This document shows, in pieces, positions 6,556 through 11,100 of a stretch of DNA of 11,100 nucleotides. A program made the translations under genes and the position numbers. Under the pieces are notes generated by a model. It saw only the letters and a list, made by a program, of their open reading frames with translations. It ran no database searches and had not been told where the DNA came from. Origin of the DNA: JBCCTJ01 sp039198585 (GTDB lineage: Bacteria; Bacteroidota; Bacteroidia; Cytophagales; Amoebophilaceae); assembly GCA_039198585.1 (NCBI GenBank), contig JBCCTJ010000027.1, positions 1 to 11,100 of the forward strand. The letters run 5' to 3'. The number at the start of each line of letters is the position of its first letter. The first letter of the stretch is position 1.

Positions 6556-8004
6556 ATGAAGCATAACAGCCAACAACCAGCCCTCTACCAAGTATCTTTG
6601 CCACTAATTAGTACGATTATCCTACTGGGGTGCAATATGTACTTTTTTGGCAGCCGTGCAAGCCATGGCCCTAATCAAGTCGCATTGCTTCTAGGAGCTG
6701 CCTTTTCATTACTCCTCAATCGCAATCGTGGTATCACTTGGGAAAAAATACGTCTTGCACTTGTGCGTAATATTCAACCTATTCTACCTACTTTTACCTT
6801 TTTACTGATTGTCGCTGCGATGTCAGCCACTTGGTTACTGAGTGGTGTTATACCAGCCATTATCTATTATGGCCTCTACTTGCTTCGACCACGTCTCTTT
6901 TTAGTCACTGCATTACTATTTTGTGCATTAGTGTCAGTAGCTACTGGAAGCTCTTGGGCCACAATTGCCACCATTGGCGTAGCCATGCTCGGCCTCGGGA
7001 AAACTTTAGGATGGTCTGACGGGACTATTGGAGGAGCTATTATTTCAGGAGCCTACTTCGGCGATAAGTTATCTCCGCTGTCTGAGACAACAGTGATGGC
7101 TTCTAGTGTAACCGATACAAATATTTATCACCATATTCAGAGGATGATGAAAACATCTATCCCAACATTGCTCTTAGTTGTGCTCATCTTTTGGTTGATC
7201 GGCGCAACACAAGGCAAGCAAGTTACAGGGCAGCTAGCTCAAAATACAGAAATCAGTGACTATTTGATGAGCCACTTTAATATTACCCCTTGGCTATTTC
7301 TTGTGCCAGGTATTGTCTTAATTTTGATTTTAGCAGGGGTATCACCCCTCATTACTTTGACCGTAGGCGCTTTATCAGGACTCCTTTGCATTGTCTGGTT
7401 CCGTCCTCCTGCTTCCATAGTTTGGATAGGATCTAATCACTTAATAAGTACCCATGCTTGTCAGCAACTGGCACGCTTTATATGCTTAGGAGGTAGATTA
7501 GAGTCAGGAAGCAATCACCTTTTGGCAGATCTGATGAGTAGTGATGGTGTAATGGGCATGCTCCCTACAATTACACTCATGATCACTGCTATCTTACTTG
7601 GCGGCGCATTAGAAGCAACAGACTCGATTACAACCTTGGCTAGCCGCTTTCTACGTGCAAAAACCTATAGCAGTTTGATTACTTATACTACACTAACAGG
7701 GATTTTTTTGAACCTAACCGTAGCAGATCAGTATTTAGCAATCTTACTGGGAGGCAAAATATATACCCCTATATTCAAGGAAAACCAGATCCCATCAGCC
7801 TATTTGAGTAGTACCCTTGAAGATGCTATTACTGTCACATCTCCTCTTATTCCATGGAATACATGCGGAGCAGCACAAGCTGCTGTCTTAGGCATAGCTA
7901 CTCTTTCCTATTTACCTTTCTCTTTTTTCAATATTCTGACACCTTTAGTAGGGATAATTGTAGGGCACTATACAGATCGCCCCATGAAGTTGCGCAATCC
8001 CTAG
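6556..8004 (+). CDS. nhaC: NhaC-family Na+/H+ antiporter
   Basis: Inner-membrane secondary transporter of the NhaC family, expected to exchange cytoplasmic Na+ for external protons, or a metabolite as in the malate/lactate member MleN. The 482-aa protein has about 11-12 hydrophobic segments. Family motifs: VATGSSWATIATIG (128-141), SGAYFGDKLSPLSETT (164-179), the DQYLAILLGGKIY segment (391-403) and PLIPWNTCGAA (430-440). Length is normal. The start lies 23 bp after the gyrB stop with no Shine-Dalgarno and no obvious promoter between, so it is probably co-transcribed with gyrB; nothing suggests a mechanistic link. The downstream MscS gene is convergent. The exact ion and substrate cannot be decided from the sequence; the family is clear. 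Confidence 0.9.
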   Translation: MKHNSQQPALYQVSLPLISTIILLGCNMYFFGSRASHGPNQVALLLGAAFSLLLNRNRGITWEKIRLALVRNIQPILPTFTFLLIVAAMSATWLLSGVIPAIIYYGLYLLRPRLFLVTALLFCALVSVATGSSWATIATIGVAMLGLGKTLGWSDGTIGGAIISGAYFGDKLSPLSETTVMASSVTDTNIYHHIQRMMKTSIPTLLLVVLIFWLIGATQGKQVTGQLAQNTEISDYLMSHFNITPWLFLVPGIVLILILAGVSPLITLTVGALSGLLCIVWFRPPASIVWIGSNHLISTHACQQLARFICLGGRLESGSNHLLADLMSSDGVMGMLPTITLMITAILLGGALEATDSITTLASRFLRAKTYSSLITYTTLTGIFLNLTVADQYLAILLGGKIYTPIFKENQIPSAYLSSTLEDAITVTSPLIPWNTCGAAQAAVLGIATLSYLPFSFFNILTPLVGIIVGHYTDRPMKLRNP

Positions 8005-8234
8005 ATGTGCACGATTTATGATCAGCTAAGATTGATCTAATAGCGACTGCAACCTCTTTGCCCATGCTATTGCTAAAAAAATGTCAGATGAACTGCATCT
8101 AATACAATGTTTGGTAATGCTGGCCAAAGGGTGTCTCTAAAAAAAAATGTATACTTGATTAATGTTTCAAGGCAATGAATAAGCATATCACAACAAAACA
8201 AAGAATCAATCATAACAATAAGCTATAATACGAA

Positions 8235-8280
8235 GTCTTTTTTATCTTTTCATCATAATCAGAGTTGATTACTAAAAGAC
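8235..8280. terminator. Possible bidirectional terminator hairpin between nhaC and the MscS gene
   Basis: Nested inverted repeats in the convergent gap: an inner perfect stem TAATCA (8256-8261) / TGATTA (8266-8271) with a GAGT loop, and an outer GTCTTTT (8235-8241) / AAAAGAC (8274-8280). The inner stem abuts the MscS stop codon (8272-8274). Stems are AT-rich and no clean T-run follows on either strand, so this is only a candidate. The rest of 8005-8271 holds no recognised feature. Confidence 0.3.
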
Positions 8281-9393
8281 AGACATATCAAAGCGATTAT
8301 TGTCAACGTGGACTTCCTTAGGAGGCTGATTGAGCTGTCCTCCTGCTTCGTTGATAATCTCTATAATAGCTAGCAATATTGCTTCCCAAGTCATGCGATG
8401 CATCACTATACTCTTACTTTTAGTATAAAAAGTGATGGTAATTTCCAACCCTTGTCCACTAGATCCCAACATATTCACCATAGCGAACCTAGATCGGTCG
8501 ACCTGTTTATGTGTACTAATGAGATCTCGCATCTTCGCCAAGATCATAGGCATAAGCGGTAAATCTTGTTCGCGAATTGTCAGTACTTTATAGACTCTTC
8601 TAACTTTTTGACGTGTGATATTTACAACACTTACAGTAGCAAAAATGTCATTAGGGATCGCAATAAGGCTCCCATCCAGTTGCTCTAAGAAAGTAGAACG
8701 CCAGCCGATATTTCTAACAAAACCTCGCATATCCTTTTCAGGAAGAGCAATGAGATCATTTTCTTCAAATAAATTATCTATGTAAATAGTCAGCCCTCCT
8801 AAGTAGTTGCGCAGTATAGGCTGTATCGTCAGCCCAACCAGTACAGCAGATCCTCCACCAAATGCCCAAATACGTGAAGTATCTATCCCAAGCCTAGGCA
8901 ATAACAAAAGAAATATCAATGTGAAACCTAGTAACCGCAAACTTCTTCCTATAATGTGTGCATACCCTTTTTTAATAGATTTGACATAGACCAAAAAATT
9001 TTCTAAAAAGCTTGCTAAGCTAAGAAAAATCCAGTTAGCCCCTATAAAGATGAGCAAACGCTGAAGATTAATAAAAGCCTTCAATGATAAATTAGAAAGA
9101 ACAATGTCAGAGTTAGCAGAGGAAGGATCAGGGTAGCCAAGCTCAATGATTGTGTAGACCGCCCAAAGCCAGATAAATATGATCATCGGCCAGTAAAGCT
9201 CGATGATAAAAGAATCAATCAGTCTAAGCTGCTTTTTCAATAATTTTTTATGAACATACCGATGTAAAAGCCGAAATAAGTACGTAGCTACTACTGCAAT
9301 AAACAAACACAACCCCATCGCTCCTATCCGTGTATTGCGATTACAAAGGTGTATCAAGCAGTAAAACCAGTTAGCGATTTTCATGACAATCAT
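8272..9393 (-). CDS. MscS-family small-conductance mechanosensitive channel
   Basis: Membrane channel that opens under tension to release solutes on osmotic downshock. The 373-aa protein has hydrophobic segments at about 24-42, 66-85, 108-133, 150-166 and 175-205. The last is the pore-lining TM3, with the Gly/Ala-rich pattern IWAFGGGSAVLVGLTIQP and the family NYLGGLTIYI end. The beta domain follows: FEENDLIALP, then GFVRNIGWRSTFLEQLDG and LIAIPND (about 209-249), then a soluble C-terminal domain. It is larger than E. coli MscS (286 aa) because of extra N-terminal membrane helices. Two starts are possible (ATG at 9393 or 9384, residues 1 or 4); neither has a Shine-Dalgarno and the longer is given. 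Transcribed alone, convergent with nhaC. No TAnnTTTG promoter was found upstream. Confidence 0.9.
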   Translation of the reverse strand: MIVMKIANWFYCLIHLCNRNTRIGAMGLCLFIAVVATYLFRLLHRYVHKKLLKKQLRLIDSFIIELYWPMIIFIWLWAVYTIIELGYPDPSSANSDIVLSNLSLKAFINLQRLLIFIGANWIFLSLASFLENFLVYVKSIKKGYAHIIGRSLRLLGFTLIFLLLLPRLGIDTSRIWAFGGGSAVLVGLTIQPILRNYLGGLTIYIDNLFEENDLIALPEKDMRGFVRNIGWRSTFLEQLDGSLIAIPNDIFATVSVVNITRQKVRRVYKVLTIREQDLPLMPMILAKMRDLISTHKQVDRSRFAMVNMLGSSGQGLEITITFYTKSKSIVMHRMTWEAILLAIIEIINEAGGQLNQPPKEVHVDNNRFDMSVF

Positions 9394-9635
9394 TACAGAC
9401 AGTATGGAAGAATAGACTTAAAATAACTAGGGCATTTCCTGCATACAACTTATCAACATCTTATAGTGAGCTGCATCGCCCTGAGGTTGGACACTTTACA
9501 AGAAACAAAAGTGGAAAAAAAGACAGAACGATATAAAAAAATACAACAACTGCGAACTATTTGCTTATTATATCCAGAAGTGATAAAATCTTGATAAGCA
9601 AAAAACCAACTATTTAACTAAACAAAATAGTCGCT

Positions 9636-10967
9636 ATGAACAACCATTACTTTGTGCATCAGGAAGCAGATAACTCCAGTAACTTAACTACTAAACAAAA
9701 TAACAATATCCATTCATTAAGAGGGCATAGCGATTTAGTCACTCACTCTATTGTTCAGACTGCCTCCAATCGAATCAGAAGATCAATCATCAGAATCTTC
9801 CAATACGGCGCCCTGTTCGCGATGCTGTTCACTTTATCCAATTACTCATCGTCCCTTATCAGCGCTTATCGAGACTATAGTGAATACCAAGACGATGAGA
9901 AATCCGATAACGGTGATGACCCTGTCTTAGCAACTGATAGTGATATTGACATGGAATTAGAAAGCCCAACAGAATCCTACCAAGCTGGTCAGAGTGAAAT
10001 TCTCATACCAGCTGATGGCAACTGCTTGTATACAGCTATTTTCATAGCTACCATCATCCCTGTATTGCAGAACCAGGAAAAATTTGATCTACAATTCATG
10101 ATATTAATTGGAGATAATCTAAGCCAGCAAAAACTCACAAAAGCAAGAAAATAATTTTTAGAGGGATTAGCCAAGGCTGACTACATTACCTTCTTAAAAG
10201 GAAAAATAGTACAAGATTACGTAAAGAAGTTTATAGATCATCTTCAGATCGGACCAAAGACATGGGGAGGTGCTAAAGAGATAAAAGACATAGCACAATA
10301 TCTAAAAGTCACTATCTATGAGTGGCAAGTCGACCCTAAAGACAAAAGCCGTATCATCCAGACGGATACTACCATACCTCAACATTCCACATTTGCTATC
10401 CATCTGATCAAAGACAATCCCCATAAAGAGAAAGTAGCTAATAACCCAATGGACCCAGCAATGAAATGGGCTCTTAAAGAATCGAGTCAAGAGAGTGTAC
10501 ATCGTCACCACTACCGCCTCAAAGAAATCGAGGCTTATCGTTGCCTTCGTGAACTGCGCAAGTCCAACAATCAAAACACTAAGTCGGGTATGCGAGATAA
10601 AAAAAGTAAAATCGATCAGGAGCAAGCTAGGCAAAATCAAACCAAAAAACAGAAGAAAGCAGTTCAACAAGCCTTCTTGCAAGCAAAAGAAAAAGCCTAT
10701 CGTAAGCTCTTCAATAAAATCGATTTTACTACCACTACGCAATCCAATAATGATAAAGGAAGTAAAGAAGATGATAATACAGCCAAAATAGAGAAAGAAT
10801 ACAAAATCAATCAAAAATATAGTAAAGATATTAACGATAGCCTACGAAAATGGCACGAGCTTTACCAAATACCAGGGGATACCCTAGGCAAACAGCTAGG
10901 AATGCTAAAATGTGAATTGCAGTTAGCTGCTCAGCAAATCGAGAAGAAAGTGATATTGCGGGTCTGA
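9636..10967 (+). pseudogene. OTU-type cysteine protease gene interrupted by an in-frame TAA
   Basis: One reading frame of 444 codons, broken only by TAA at 10152-10154 (codon 173). OTU proteases cut ubiquitin and are common in host-adapted bacteria. Before the stop: a polar N-terminus, NRIRRSIIR, a hydrophobic segment (about 57-75), an acidic linker and the OTU motif PADGNCLYTA with D127 and candidate nucleophile C130. After the stop, same frame: the TWGGAKEIKDIAQYL block (W210, G211, G212), then FAIHLIKDNPHK with H263 as the likely catalytic His (the usual HY is HK), then a charged, Lys-rich tail (272-443) likely to form coiled coil. The split separates Cys from His, so neither half should be active. 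Either a recent nonsense mutation or a sequence error; readthrough is unlikely. The basic stretch before the hydrophobic segment suggests a signal anchor with the catalytic part exported. Confidence 0.8.
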
Positions 10968-10998
10968 TTAATTAACTGTGTCAAGAATATTTTTAAGC

Positions 10999-11100
10999 TC
11001 ATAGATTAAGCTTTAATCTATCACCAAATATAATAGCAAGTTGGGATAAAATATCTTTCCAATTATGAATAGTACCAATCCACTTTTTAGTTATATTTTC
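10999..11100 (-). CDS. IS256-family (mutator-type) transposase, C-terminal fragment
   Basis: The last 33 codons of a gene running off the right edge, ending in TGA. The peptide includes NITKKWIGTIHNWKDILSQL followed by AIIFGDRLKLNL. The pattern I-x-KKW, P-or-T-I-x-N/D-W, three to four residues, QLAI-x-F-x-R-L is the characteristic C-terminus of many IS256-family transposases. The catalytic DDE residues lie outside the window, so intactness cannot be judged. The gene converges on the OTU pseudogene. Confidence 0.8.
   Translation of the reverse strand, partial: ENITKKWIGTIHNWKDILSQLAIIFGDRLKLNL
11001..11021. repeat. Perfect 9-bp inverted repeat at the 3' end of the transposase gene
   Basis: ATAGATTAA (11001-11009) and TTAATCTAT (11013-11021) are exact reverse complements separated by GCT. 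The palindrome covers the last codons and stop of the transposase. In RNA it would form an AT-only stem; it may help end the transposase transcript, though no T-run follows directly. Confidence 0.6.

Larger units (their letters stand above)
10968..11100 (-). mobile_element. End of an IS256-family insertion sequence (rest beyond the window)
   Basis: The 3' end of the transposase at 10999-11100 is followed on the minus strand by about 30 bp reaching the OTU gene stop. The segment ACTGTGTCAAG (10975-10985, plus strand) is a plausible terminal inverted repeat. The exact tip and the 8-9 bp target duplication expected for the family cannot be confirmed without the other end. Confidence 0.55.

Noticed and set aside
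8020..8100. Small inverted repeats (GATCA/TGATC; AGATG/CATCT) after nhaC
   Set aside because: 5-bp stems without T-runs; not enough to call a terminator.
8129..8143. GGGTGTCTCTAAAAA, resembling an IS terminal repeat
   Set aside because: No matching inverted partner or transposase remnant was found nearby.
9609..9631. Inverted repeat ACTATTT / AAATAGT just before the OTU start
   Set aside because: A 7-bp AT-only stem with a 9-nt loop is expected by chance in such AT-rich spacer; noted only as a weak operator candidate.
9394..9635. Promoter for the OTU gene or MscS gene
   Set aside because: No TAnnTTTG match on either strand; ATTATA at 9567-9572 is too far from the MscS start to be meaningful.
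10495..10791. 98-codon plus-strand frame in another phase
   Set aside because: Lies inside the OTU C-terminal region in a different frame; its Lys-rich look comes from the same AT-rich codons.
10302..10814. 170-codon minus-strand frame rich in Phe, Leu and Ile
   Set aside because: It is the antisense of the Lys-rich OTU tail, which explains its hydrophobic composition; the plus frame is continuous with the OTU domain.

Overview
The window looks like a chromosomal segment of an AT-rich, host-associated Bacteroidota bacterium. The best guess is the Amoebophilaceae (Candidatus Amoebophilus / Candidatus Cardinium type symbionts of amoebae and arthropods). Four things point there. Start codons lack Shine-Dalgarno sequences. 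Octamers matching the Bacteroidota -7 consensus TAnnTTTG lie upstream of several genes. Ordinary bacterial housekeeping genes stand beside eukaryote-type domains (a class I-like sirtuin and an OTU-type cysteine protease). The end of an IS256-type transposase lies at the right edge. The taxon is inferred from gene content; no search was run.

Layout. (1) 170-2736, minus strand: a compact gene run read right to left, 2-Cys peroxiredoxin, non-haem ferritin, a 98-aa protein of unknown function, and an M42 metallo-aminopeptidase. Gaps are 6 bp, 24 bp and a 4-bp ATGA overlap, so it is probably one operon for peroxide removal, iron storage and peptide turnover. (2) 2940-4172, plus strand and divergent: a sirtuin whose catalytic domain follows two hydrophobic N-terminal segments. 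(3) 4173-4576: about 400 bp with no recognisable gene, ending in the gyrB promoter region. (4) 4577-8004, plus strand: gyrB followed after 23 bp by an NhaC-family antiporter. (5) 8272-9393, minus strand: an MscS-family mechanosensitive channel, convergent with the antiporter. (6) 9636-10967, plus strand: an OTU-protease gene broken by one in-frame TAA but otherwise open over 444 codons. (7) 10999-11100, minus strand: the C-terminus of an IS256-family transposase whose element ends just beyond the stop of the OTU gene.

Functionally, the left half is a stress and metal module and the centre is DNA topology plus ion homeostasis; antiporter and MscS channel both deal with ionic or osmotic change. 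The sirtuin and the broken OTU gene are the accessory, possibly host-interaction, part. No CRISPR array, tRNA or rRNA was seen. The observations most worth a second look are the membrane-anchored eukaryote-type sirtuin with an unusual zinc knuckle, the OTU gene with a lone nonsense codon beside an IS, a GyrB carrying Gln in place of the usual Asp of the EGDSAGG motif, and the unknown 98-aa protein coupled to the antioxidant operon.
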